A stretch of 64,000 nucleotides of DNA from Ramlibacter rhizophilus (GTDB lineage Bacteria; Pseudomonadota; Gammaproteobacteria; Burkholderiales; Burkholderiaceae_C), in NCBI RefSeq assembly GCF_004681965.1, contig NZ_SMLL01000002.1, forward strand, positions 62,001 through 126,000. The letters run 5' to 3'. The position numbers were made by a program, and so were the translations under genes. The notes beneath the pieces were generated by a model. It searched no databases. It saw only the letters and a list, made by a program, of their open reading frames with translations, and had not been told where the DNA came from. This document shows positions 17,982 to 28,223 of the stretch, in pieces (the stretch's first letter is position 1; every line of letters starts with the position of its first letter).

Positions 17982-19997
17982 GCCGGGGCCCCGTTTCGAT
18001 GGCACTGCAGCGCCATGCAGGTGATGTCGTCCGAGGGCTGCGCGCCCTGCGAAAAGTCGGCCACCGCCTGCAGCACGCGATCGACCGCTTCGCGCGCGCT
18101 GGCGCAGGGCCGCTGCTCGAACAGGGTCTGCAGACGCGCCCGCCCGAACAGCTCGCCCTGCGCGTTCTCGGCTTCGGTGACGCCATCGGTGTAGGCGAAC
18201 ACGGTGTCGCCCGGCAAAAGCACGACCGTGGCCTGCGCATAGCGCGCCTCCTCGACGACGCCCAGCGCAGCCCCGCCGGTGGGGGACAGCCACTCGCATG
18301 CGCCGTTCGAACGCACCAGCAGCGACGGCGGATGGCCGGCACTGACGTAGTCCAGACGGGCGGACTCGGGGTGGTACTGCCCGACGAAGGCCGTGACGAA
18401 CATGCTGCTTTCGTTGTCGGCGCACAGGCCCTCGTTCACGTGCCGGGCGACTTCGGGCGGGTCTGCCTGGCGCTGGAGGGCCACGGCGCGCAGCAGGGTG
18501 CGGCAGACCATGGCGAAGAGGCCCGCCGCGACGCCCTTGTCGCTCACATCGGCGACCACAAGAACGCAGCGGCCGTCCGCGAGCAGGAAGTGGTCGTGGA
18601 AATCGCCCCCCACCTCACGTGCCGCCGTGGTGGTGCCGCAGAGCCCGAAGCGCGGGTCGGCCGGCCAGCGGCGCGGAAGGATGGACTTGCTGCAGGCGCG
18701 CGGCGATGTCCAGCTCGGCGCGCAGCGCGTTCAGCTCCAGCGAGCGACGGAAGGCCTGGGTGATCGCCTCGAACCAGGGCCGCCAGGCCGCAGGCACGCG
18801 GGGAATGGGGCGCGGCGCCAAGCGGGCCTGCGCCACCAGGTGCTCCACGAGCCGCGCCGCCGGCCCGACGAACTCGCGCCGGGTGATGGCGTAGGTCACG
18901 AGCATGATCGCGGCCAGTGCCAGCAGCACTGCGCCCATGGTGCCGGCCCGCTCGGCCAGCAGCTTGCGCCACAGCTGCTCCTGCGGCGCGGCCCACACCA
19001 GCTGCCAGGGCGCCGCACGGAAGGAGCGCCGCAGCAGTGTCCAGCCGCCACGCTGGACGAGCTCGCCTTCGGGCAGGGCGAGCAGCGCGTCCATGGAGTC
19101 GATCGCGTCCGGCTCGAACAGCTGCCGCAAGCCCGCGGGCACCCGCACCGCCAAAGGGTCAGCGTAGAGGCCCGGATGCGCCAGCACTTTGCCCGAGTCA
19201 TCGATGACAGCGATCTTTCCGAGCGCATGGCCGAATCCGGCATTGATCCGCTGGAGCTGGTCCAGGCTCAGGTCGATGGCCATCACGCCCATGAAGCGAT
19301 CGCGGTCGAAGACCGGCGCGGCAACGGTGGCGAGCAGGCCGGCATCGGCGCCGCCGAAATGGACCGGTACCCAGTACTTCAGGCGCTCGGGATTGGCCGC
19401 CGGCTGGCCGAGGCGCCACACGGGGTCGTCGTACAGGTCGCCGGCGAACGGCAGCTCGCGAGCGGGGCGCCAGGGCGCGACCAGCTGGAAGCGCTGGCCG
19501 GACAGGAAGCGGACACGGGCCGCCTGCGGCAGGTGGAAGGCCATGGCGGCCAAGTGGCTGTCCAGGGCCAGCGCGGCCTGGAGGTCGCAGTAGAAATGCG
19601 CCGAGCGCCCGCCGAGCGAGCCCTCGCCGACGAGGTTGGCGCCCGCGTCACGATCCTGTAGGGCGTCCCGATCGAAGCCGGGACCCTGCTCGCGCAGGCC
19701 GGCCTGGGCCAGACGCGTCGATGGCATCGGGCAGGACCGCCGGGCAGGCGCTTCGCTGGCCGCCGGGCGCCCTGCCGCCATGCGCAGCGTCTCCACCTGG
19801 TCGGCGGCGCTGCGAAGCAGGAACTCCAGGAACTGGTGGTGCCGATCGACCTGGCCGCGCACGAGGGCGAGTTCCTGGCGCAGGGTGTCCTGCAACTGCC
19901 AGGCGAAGAACGCCGCGACGGCAAGCAGCAGCGCGCCGTAGGCGAGCGCGATCGTGCGGTTGTAGCGCTGGAAGAAGCGGCCGGCGTCGGCACTCAT
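17978..19997 (-). pseudogene. membrane sensor with PP2C/SpoIIE phosphatase domain, split by a one-base frameshift
   Basis: First gene of the five-gene operon. The 5' part (from ATG 19997) encodes a membrane segment (about 18-38), an extracytoplasmic Cache-like domain ending in AIDLSLDQLQRINAGFG, a second membrane segment (about 340-362), a HAMP-like stretch and the helix LRAELDIAARLQQ. The expected SILPRRWP continuation and the phosphatase domain (VGGDFHDHFLL, VVADVSDKG, FAYTDGVTEAEN, SDDIT) lie in another frame. One extra G near 18686 accounts for the break. All metal-binding Asp positions of the phosphatase are intact. This may be a sequencing error, a recent mutation or recoding. The stop overlaps the next start (ATGA). 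Confidence 0.82.
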
Positions 19998-20181
19998 GCG
20001 GACCTGCTCTGCATAGGCATGAAGTCGGAACTTCGTCGATCAGGGACTGAAGCATAAACGTCTACATGGTCCCGATGTAAGGATTCTTTCGGACGAAGTC
20101 GAAACGCTTGACGGCAGGGCGCCGGCGAAATCACCCACTCATCAGACGCTTTTTATACTTACCGGTTTTCGTAATTACCAT

Positions 20182-20196
20182 GCAGTCATAGACTGC
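20182..20196. promoter_or_regulatory. perfect inverted repeat upstream of the FAS1 lipoprotein gene
   Basis: GCAGTC-ATA-GACTGC, a perfect 6-3-6 palindrome, lies 31 bp before the FAS1 lipoprotein start. It falls in the 229-bp region shared with the divergent sensor-phosphatase gene. It could be an operator or a small transcript hairpin; nothing identifies a cognate regulator. The rest of this intergenic region shows an AT-rich patch near 20150-20180 that may hold a promoter. Confidence 0.3.
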
Positions 20197-20226
20197 CGCT
20201 CTTTGGCCCCAACCGAAGGAGCATCC

Positions 20227-21147
20227 ATGGACTTGAACCGAAGGACAGTTTTGCGAGCCTGCGCCCTGGTGCCCGCCACGAGCCTATTGGCGGCTTGCGG
20301 CGGCGGTGACGACCCGAACGTGCTCGGGGTGGTCCAGGCCGAGCCGCGCCTGGGCATCCTGGAGTCCGCCGTCGCGGCCGCGGGCCTGGGCGACACGCTG
20401 TCCGGCACCGGCCCGTTCACCCTGTTCGCGCCCACCGATGCGGCTTTCGCCGGCCTGCTCACCGAGCTGGGCGTCACCCAGCAGGCCCTGCTCGCGGACA
20501 CGGCGCTGCTGCGCACGGTGCTGACGTACCACGTGCTTCCGGCGCGCGTTCCGGCTGCGGAAATTCCCTTCGGCCAGGCGATCACCACGGTCCAGGGCGG
20601 CATCTTCAAGATCGACAACGGCCCGGTCATCACCGACGGCCGCAACCGCACGGCCAATGTCGTGGAAGCGAACCTGTTCGCAAGCAACGGCGTGGTCCAC
20701 GTGATCGACCGCGTGCTCCTGCCCGCCAACCAGAACATCGTGCAGACCCTGCAGCAGCATTCGCAGTTCTCGACGCTGGTGGCGGCCGCACAGGCGGCGG
20801 GCCTGGTCGATGCCCTCTCCGCCGCCGGACCCTTCACCCTGTTCGCCCCGACCGATGCCGCTTTCACCAGCCTCCTGGCCGAGCTGGGCACCACGGCGCC
20901 GGCCTTGCTGGCCAACACCGCCCTGCTCGACCAGGTGCTGCGCTACCACGTGGTCCAGGGACGCGTGCTGCGCGCGGGCGTCCCCGTCGGGCAGCCCATC
21001 ACCACGCTGGAAGGCGACACCTTCACCGTGGGGTCGGACCTCGCGATCACCGATGCACGCGGCCGCCGCAGCACCATCACGGCGACGGACACGCTCGCGA
21101 GCAATGGCGTGATCCACACCATCGGCAACGTGCTGCTGCCGCTGTAG
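20227..21147 (+). CDS. lipoprotein with two FAS1 (fasciclin) domains
   Basis: Protein of 306 residues with a twin-Arg-like N terminus (MDLNRRTVLRACAL) and a lipobox LLAAC near residues 18-22, so probably exported and lipidated. Two tandem FAS1 domains follow (about 35-165 and 170-305). Each has [13 protein letters not shown], a TxHVL/YHVV core and ASNGVIH/VVHVID. FAS1 domains mediate adhesion or surface interactions; the binding partner is unknown. I chose the ATG at 20227, which follows a GAAGGAG ribosome site. A single-domain FAS1 protein is encoded at 59355. Confidence 0.9.
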   Translation: MDLNRRTVLRACALVPATSLLAACGGGDDPNVLGVVQAEPRLGILESAVAAAGLGDTLSGTGPFTLFAPTDAAFAGLLTELGVTQQALLADTALLRTVLTYHVLPARVPAAEIPFGQAITTVQGGIFKIDNGPVITDGRNRTANVVEANLFASNGVVHVIDRVLLPANQNIVQTLQQHSQFSTLVAAAQAAGLVDALSAAGPFTLFAPTDAAFTSLLAELGTTAPALLANTALLDQVLRYHVVQGRVLRAGVPVGQPITTLEGDTFTVGSDLAITDARGRRSTITATDTLASNGVIHTIGNVLLPL

Positions 21148-21184
21148 GCGTCTGCCCGCGCAGGCGCCTCGGGAGAAGGCGTTC

Positions 21185-21973
21185 CTACACGACCATCGGC
21201 GTCACCGCGCCGTCCATCGCGATGACGGCGCCGGTGATGTACGCGGCGCGCGTACTCGCCAGGAACACGACCGCGTCGGCGATCTCCTCGGGCTGCGCCA
21301 GGCGGCGCAGGGGCAGGCGCTGCTCGTGGCGGCGCAGGACCTCGTCCGCGGCGATGCCCTGCAGGCGCGCTTCGGCGGCCAGGCCCTCGTCCAGTCGCTC
21401 CGTTCGCGTGAGGCCTGGATTGACCACGTTCACGCGCACGCCCTGCGGGGCATAGGCCGCCGCCAGTCCGGCGCTGGCCAGCATCAGGGCGGCATTGGCG
21501 GAGCCGCCGGCCAGGTGCGTGGGGCTGGCCACCTTGCCGCCTGCGCCCACCACGTTGACGATGCTGCCCCGGCCCGCGGCGGCCATGCGCTTGACGAGAG
21601 GGTCCATGACATGGACGTAGGCGAAGAACTTGGCCTGCATGGCGTCGTGCCAGGCCTGCGGCGTGAGTTCGGCGAACGGGGTGCGACGCGCGGCGCCCGC
21701 GCAGTTGACGAGCACGTCCACCGGACCGCGCTCGCTCCACGCGCGCTCCACCATGGCCTGCGCCGCCGCCGCGTCGCGCAGGTCCGCCTGCAGGCCTTCC
21801 GCATCGACGCCGTCGGCTCGCAGTCGGTCCACGGCGCGGGCGAGCGCACCGGGGTCGCGGCCCACGATCGTGCAGCGCGCCTTCTCGCGCCCGAAGGCCT
21901 GGGCGCAAGCCAGGCCGATGCCTCTGCTGCCGCCGGTGATGAGGACGTGGCGGTCCTGGAGTCCGAGATCCAT
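21185..21973 (-). CDS. SDR-family protein lacking the YxxxK catalytic pair
   Basis: Short-chain dehydrogenase/reductase fold of 262 residues with the cofactor motif TGGSRGIG (13-20), NCAGA (90-94) and the closing AYITGAVIAMDG. The usual catalytic Ser-Tyr-Lys set is absent: where YxxxK should lie the protein has G156-G-S-A-N160, and the preceding Ser position reads Gly143. It may bind NAD(P) without normal reductase chemistry, or belong to the subgroup carrying GGxANAALM. It starts 11 nt after the thiolase stop and is probably co-transcribed with it. Confidence 0.85.
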   Translation of the reverse strand: MDLGLQDRHVLITGGSRGIGLACAQAFGREKARCTIVGRDPGALARAVDRLRADGVDAEGLQADLRDAAAAQAMVERAWSERGPVDVLVNCAGAARRTPFAELTPQAWHDAMQAKFFAYVHVMDPLVKRMAAAGRGSIVNVVGAGGKVASPTHLAGGSANAALMLASAGLAAAYAPQGVRVNVVNPGLTRTERLDEGLAAEARLQGIAADEVLRRHEQRLPLRRLAQPEEIADAVVFLASTRAAYITGAVIAMDGAVTPMVV

Positions 21974-21984
21974 GGCCGTTCCCC

Positions 21985-23172
21985 TCAAGCGCGCTCGAAG
22001 ACCGCAGCGATGCCCTGGCCGCCGCCGATGCACATGGTGACCAGCGCATGCCGCCCGCCGATGCGCTGCAACTCGTGCAGCGCCTTGGTGGTGATGATCG
22101 CGCCCGTGGCGCCCACCGGATGCCCCAGCGAGATGCCCGAGCCATTGGGGTTGACCTTGTCCGGGTCGAAGCCGAGTTCCTGGGCCACTGCGCAGGCCTG
22201 GGCAGCGAAGGCTTCGTTGGACTCGATCACGTCCATCTGGTCCACCCGCAGCCCGGCCCGCGCCAGCGCACGCCGGCTCGCCGGCACCGGGCCGATGCCC
22301 ATGACCTTCGGATCGACGCCGGCATGCGCGTACGACACCAGCCGCGCCATCGGCGTGAGGCCGTGGCTGCGCACGGCCTCGCCGGTGGCCAGCACCACCG
22401 CCGAGGCCCCGTCGTTGATGCCCGAGGCATTGCCCGCGGTGACCCGCCCGCCCTCCTTGCGAAAGGCCGGCTTCATCTTCGCGAGCAGTTCGGCGGTGGT
22501 GTCCGGCTTGACGTGTTCGTCGGTGTCGAATGTCACCTCGCCCTTGCGGGTGGCGAGCGTCACCGGGACGATCTGCCCGCGAAAGCGCCCTTCGGCCGTG
22601 GCGCGCGCCGCGCGGCGGTGGCTTTCGGCCGCCAGCTCGTCCATCTGCGCGCGGCTGATGCCCCAGCGGTCGGCCACGTTCTCGGCGGTCTCGCCCATGT
22701 GGATGCGGTGGAAGGGGTCGTGCAGGATGTTGAGCATGTAGTCCAGCATCTGCACGTCGCCCATGCGAACGCCCCAGCGGGCGCCGGTGGCGAAGTACGG
22801 GCCGCGCGACATCGATTCCGCGCCGGCCCCGACGGCCAGCTGCGCGTCGCCGAGCATCAGTGCCTGCGCCGCCGAGACGATGGCCTGCAACCCGGAGCCG
22901 CACAGCCGGTTCACGTTGAATGCAGGCACCTCCTGCGGCAGCCCGGCCTGCATGGCGGCCACGCGGCTGAGGTAGGCGTCGCGCGGCTCGGTGGGAATGA
23001 CGTTGCCCATGGCCACATGCCCGATGGCATCGGCAGGCGCGCCGCTGCGCTCGACGGCGGCGCGCACCGCGGTGGTGGCCAGCTCGGCCAGGGGAAGGTC
23101 CTTGAGGCTGCCGCCGAAGGTACCGATGGCGGTGCGGACGGCGGAGACGATGAAGATGTCGGTCTGGGGCAT
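21985..23172 (-). CDS. acetyl-CoA C-acyltransferase (thiolase)
   Basis: Thiolase of 395 residues, normal length. The nucleophilic Cys91 is in NRLCGSGLQA, the catalytic His in GSGISLGHPVGATG (near 350), and the second Cys in MCIGGGQGIA (near 380). It condenses two acyl-CoA units or performs the reverse cleavage; a BktB/PhaA-like role in polyhydroxyalkanoate synthesis or in beta-oxidation is equally possible. It is followed by an SDR protein, which would fit a ketoacyl-CoA pathway were that protein not missing its catalytic pair. Confidence 0.93.
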   Translation of the reverse strand: MPQTDIFIVSAVRTAIGTFGGSLKDLPLAELATTAVRAAVERSGAPADAIGHVAMGNVIPTEPRDAYLSRVAAMQAGLPQEVPAFNVNRLCGSGLQAIVSAAQALMLGDAQLAVGAGAESMSRGPYFATGARWGVRMGDVQMLDYMLNILHDPFHRIHMGETAENVADRWGISRAQMDELAAESHRRAARATAEGRFRGQIVPVTLATRKGEVTFDTDEHVKPDTTAELLAKMKPAFRKEGGRVTAGNASGINDGASAVVLATGEAVRSHGLTPMARLVSYAHAGVDPKVMGIGPVPASRRALARAGLRVDQMDVIESNEAFAAQACAVAQELGFDPDKVNPNGSGISLGHPVGATGAIITTKALHELQRIGGRHALVTMCIGGGQGIAAVFERA

Positions 23173-23225
23173 GGTCGGATCGCACTGGAGGGGTGAAGCG
23201 CCCGATTGTCGCGCCCTGCCCGCCT

Positions 23226-25190
<1,965 letters not shown>

Positions 25191-25441
25191 CGTGGGTCGG
25201 GACCCGGCTGCGGCCGGGCGCTGGCATGCTAGCTCACCCGGGCCGGCGCCCATCCGTCCAACCCTGCGAGATATGCCGGCTGCGTACGGATCGCCGCGAG
25301 CGTTGCGCCGAAGCCGCACATCCCAAGGCCCGGAAGTGCGGATACCGTGCAGGAACTGCGGCAAGCCCGATCGCCCGGCGGCAGCGCAGCCCCGGTGAGG
25401 GGCGGGCACGCCACTTGCCCCCTTCCGGCCGAGGCCCAGCC

Positions 25442-26041
25442 ATGTCCCGCCCTTCCATTCGCCGCGGCACGCGCGCTGCCGCCCTCGCCCTTGCCGGGCT
25501 TGCCTTGCTGCTGGCCGCCTACTGGTGGGCGTCGCCCTACCTGGCGGTGCGCGAATTAGGCGCCGCGGCGCGGGCCGGAGACGGCGAGCGCTTCAGCGCC
25601 CATGTCGACTACCCGCGCGTGCGCGAAAGCCTCAAGGCCCAGATGGCCGCCCGCCTCCAGCGCTCGGCCACCGACGTGCCGGGCGAGCACCCGCTGGCCG
25701 GCATGGGCCGCATCGTGGGCCTGGCCATGATCGACCCGGTGGTGGAGACCCTGGTGCGCCCGGAGGTGGTCATGCTGGCGTTGCGGCAGGAGCTGGTCGT
25801 GTCCGGGGACGGCGCGGCGCCACGGGCGCCCACGGCGCCGGCGACGTCCCCGGCCGATGCGGCTCGCGGGCGCACGAGTGCCTGGCACTACGAGCGCGAG
25901 GGGCCCAACCGCCTCGTCGTCGTCCCCCGGCCTGCACCGGATGGCGCCAGCTCGCCCAAGCGGCCGGTCACGCTGGTCTTCGAGCGGCGTGGCTTCGCAC
26001 GCTGGGACCTCGTCGAACTGCGCCTGCCGCCGGCCGGCTGA
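25442..26041 (+). CDS. DUF2939 membrane-anchored protein
   Basis: Protein of 199 residues with one N-terminal membrane segment (about 11-30) and a DUF2939-type body: YWWASPYLAVRELGAAARAGDGERFSAHVDYPRVRESLKAQ, with basic and acidic residues alternating. The C-terminal part ends in FERRGFARWDLVELRLP, as usual in this family. Function is unknown. It is convergent with the metallophosphoesterase gene 7 nt away. Confidence 0.8.
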   Translation: MSRPSIRRGTRAAALALAGLALLLAAYWWASPYLAVRELGAAARAGDGERFSAHVDYPRVRESLKAQMAARLQRSATDVPGEHPLAGMGRIVGLAMIDPVVETLVRPEVVMLALRQELVVSGDGAAPRAPTAPATSPADAARGRTSAWHYEREGPNRLVVVPRPAPDGASSPKRPVTLVFERRGFARWDLVELRLPPAG

Positions 26042-26048
26042 AGCGCGC

Positions 26049-26858
26049 TCAGGCCGCGGGCCCTGCGGCGGCCGACTCCGAGGCCGCTTCCTCCTCGCGT
26101 GGCAACTCGTAAAGCCAGAACGGCGGCTGCTCGGGACGCCGGCGTAGCAGGAGCGGCCGGGCGACGTTGAACACCGGCACGCCGTTCATCGTGCGCGCCT
26201 CCACCGTGCCGCGATGCGCATGGCCATGGAACACCGCATCGACCGGGTAGCGCAGGAGCGGCTCCTCCAGGCGGCTGCTGCCCAGGAAGGGGAAGATCTC
26301 CACCGGCTCGCCCTGCACCGTGCCGACGATCGGCGCGTAGTGCAGCAGCGCGATCCGCCGCGGCGTGCGCAGCTTGGCCAGGGCGGCCTCCAGCTTCATG
26401 GCCTCGTTCAGCGCCTCCTTGACGAACAGCTTGATGACCGGCTCGCCCCAGGCACCGAGCGAGCCGCGGCCGAAACCGCCCGCGAAGCCCTTGGCGCCGG
26501 CGATGCCCACGCCCTCGATCTCGCACACGCCCCCGTCGAGGACGCGCACGCCGGCCTGCGTGAGGATGTCCGTGACCACCTCGGGCGTGCCGGACTCGAA
26601 ATCGTGGTTGCCCAGCACCGCGACGATGGGCACCGACACCGTGGCCAGTTCCTCCGCCAGCACCTGCGCTTCTTCGGCCGTGCCGTAGTCGGTGAGGTCG
26701 CCGCACAGGAGCAGCGCATCCGCCGCTTCGCTCGCCTGCGCGAAGAAGCCGCGCAGGCTGCCGGCCGAATCCTTGGTCACGTGAATGTCGCCGACGGCCG
26801 CGAAGCGCACGGTGCTTTCCGAGCGGGCGTGTCGGGCGGGTCGAGGCGTGTGGGGCAT
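26049..26858 (-). CDS. calcineurin-like metallophosphoesterase
   Basis: Phosphoesterase of about 269 residues with the full dimetal set: GDIHVT, CGDLTDYG, LGNHDFE, HYAP and FHGHAHRG. Members hydrolyse phosphomonoesters, diesters or cyclic nucleotides; the substrate here is not evident. The start is uncertain: ATG 26858 is taken, while ATG 26903 would add 15 Pro-rich residues. It is divergent from a nucleotidyltransferase-like gene, and the two may work as a pair that adds and removes nucleotides, which is inference. Confidence 0.87.
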   Translation of the reverse strand: MPHTPRPARHARSESTVRFAAVGDIHVTKDSAGSLRGFFAQASEAADALLLCGDLTDYGTAEEAQVLAEELATVSVPIVAVLGNHDFESGTPEVVTDILTQAGVRVLDGGVCEIEGVGIAGAKGFAGGFGRGSLGAWGEPVIKLFVKEALNEAMKLEAALAKLRTPRRIALLHYAPIVGTVQGEPVEIFPFLGSSRLEEPLLRYPVDAVFHGHAHRGTVEARTMNGVPVFNVARPLLLRRRPEQPPFWLYELPREEEAASESAAAGPAA

Positions 26859-27015
26859 GGGAAGCCATGCTGAAGGCTCAGGCGGGCCGGGGCCATCGTC
26901 CATCCGCCGTGCCGGGCTGTAGGCCGATGCTGATGGTGCGCGGGCCTCTTGTCCTGTACGGCGGCGCGTTGCCCCTGGTTAGGCTCGCGCTCCCTGAACC
27001 CGTAAAGCCCATCGC

Positions 27016-27864
27016 ATGCCCTCCCCGGCCCTGGCCCCCTCCCTGGAGGAAGAAGTCGCCACCGGCACCGCCGAGTTCTACCGCGGGGTGCTGCGCACGC
27101 TGCAGGCCGCGCGCATTCCCTTCCTCGTGGGCGGCGCATTTGCGCAGGCCTGCTTCACCGGGATACGGCGCTCCACCAAGGACCTGGACCTGTTCATCCG
27201 CCGGGAGGACTACCCGCGAGCGACGCGCGTGCTCACCGATGCCGGCTGGCGCTGCGAGCTGCCCTACAGCCATTGGCTGGCGAAGGTGTACCAGGGCGAG
27301 GAGTTCATCGACCTGATCTTCAACTCCGGCAATGGCGTGGCGCCGGTGGACGAGCGGTGGTTTCGCAACAACATCGAGGTCGAGGTCCTGGGCGTCGCCG
27401 TGCGTGTGGCCAACCTGGAGGACAGCCTGCTGACCAAGGCCTTCATCATGGAGCGCGAGCGCTATGACGGCGCCGACGTCGCGCACCTGCTGCAGGCGAA
27501 TGCGGAGCATGTGGACTGGCCGGGCCTGATCGAGCGCTTCGGCAGCCACTGGCGCGTGTTGCTGGCCCACCTGTCCCTGTTCGGCTACATCTATCCCGGC
27601 GAGCGGCACCGCATCCCGCGCTGGGTCATGGACCGGCTGCTCGCCCGGCTGTTCCTGGAGACGGCCGCACCGCCCGGCGAAGACCCGCACGTGTGCGCGG
27701 GCACCCTGCTGTCGCGCGAGCAGTACCTGCACGACGTGACCCGATTGGGCTACATGGACGGACGCCTCACGCCGGCGAGCACCATGACCGCCGAAGAAAT
27801 CGCAGTCTGGACGCAGGCCATCCCCGAACGCCAGGACGGCGGCGCGGACCCCGGAACGCGCTGA
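27016..27864 (+). CDS. nucleotidyltransferase-fold protein
   Basis: Cytoplasmic protein of 282 residues. The N-terminal part shows the minimal nucleotidyltransferase pattern: LVGGAFAQACFTGIRRSTKDLDLFI, with the two metal-binding Asp residues in DLDLF and a further Asp in EFIDLIFNS. The helical C-terminal half (ERYDGADVAHLLQAN, LLAHLSLFGYIYP) may bind a substrate or partner. The reaction, nucleotide transfer to a protein or small molecule, is unproven. It lies opposite a metallophosphoesterase, sharing an intergenic region of about 160 bp. Confidence 0.78.
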   Translation: MPSPALAPSLEEEVATGTAEFYRGVLRTLQAARIPFLVGGAFAQACFTGIRRSTKDLDLFIRREDYPRATRVLTDAGWRCELPYSHWLAKVYQGEEFIDLIFNSGNGVAPVDERWFRNNIEVEVLGVAVRVANLEDSLLTKAFIMERERYDGADVAHLLQANAEHVDWPGLIERFGSHWRVLLAHLSLFGYIYPGERHRIPRWVMDRLLARLFLETAAPPGEDPHVCAGTLLSREQYLHDVTRLGYMDGRLTPASTMTAEEIAVWTQAIPERQDGGADPGTR

Positions 27865-27872
27865 GGTTTGTT

Positions 27873-28115
27873 TCAGGCGCCGCTGGCGACCGCGAACAGC
27901 TTGCGGCCGGTTCGCCCTTCGACGTACACGCCCTCGACCTCTTCGCGCAGGTATTCCCCGGTTGCGAGCAGCTGCACGAAGCGGCGCAGGGGGTCGGTCT
28001 CGATGCGCCTGACGCCTCGAACCGCCGTGCTGGCCCAGAACTCCACCACGGGCTCGGCCCGGCCGGATTCGTCGACGACGGTGAAATAGCGGGTGCGTTG
28101 CGCGGGATCGGACAT
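27873..28115 (-). CDS. small uncharacterised protein (80 aa)
   Basis: Short charged protein, starting at MSDPAQRTRYFTVVDESG. It contains a predicted beta-strand-rich segment (EPVVEFWASTAVRGVRRIETDP) and GEYLREEVEGVYVEGRTGRKLF. No signal peptide or membrane segment is seen. Codon use matches its neighbours, which supports a real gene. I do not recognise the family. It lies 8 nt from the end of the convergent nucleotidyltransferase gene. Confidence 0.6.
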   Translation of the reverse strand: MSDPAQRTRYFTVVDESGRAEPVVEFWASTAVRGVRRIETDPLRRFVQLLATGEYLREEVEGVYVEGRTGRKLFAVASGA

Positions 28116-28223
28116 GGTGCGCGCCCCAAAGGAATTGCTGCGGCGCAACAAGTATGGCCCGCCCGGGCGCATGCCGCAATGCCCAGGCTGTAACAGCGAG
28201 GGGGGCTGCGCGCGGACGGCGCC

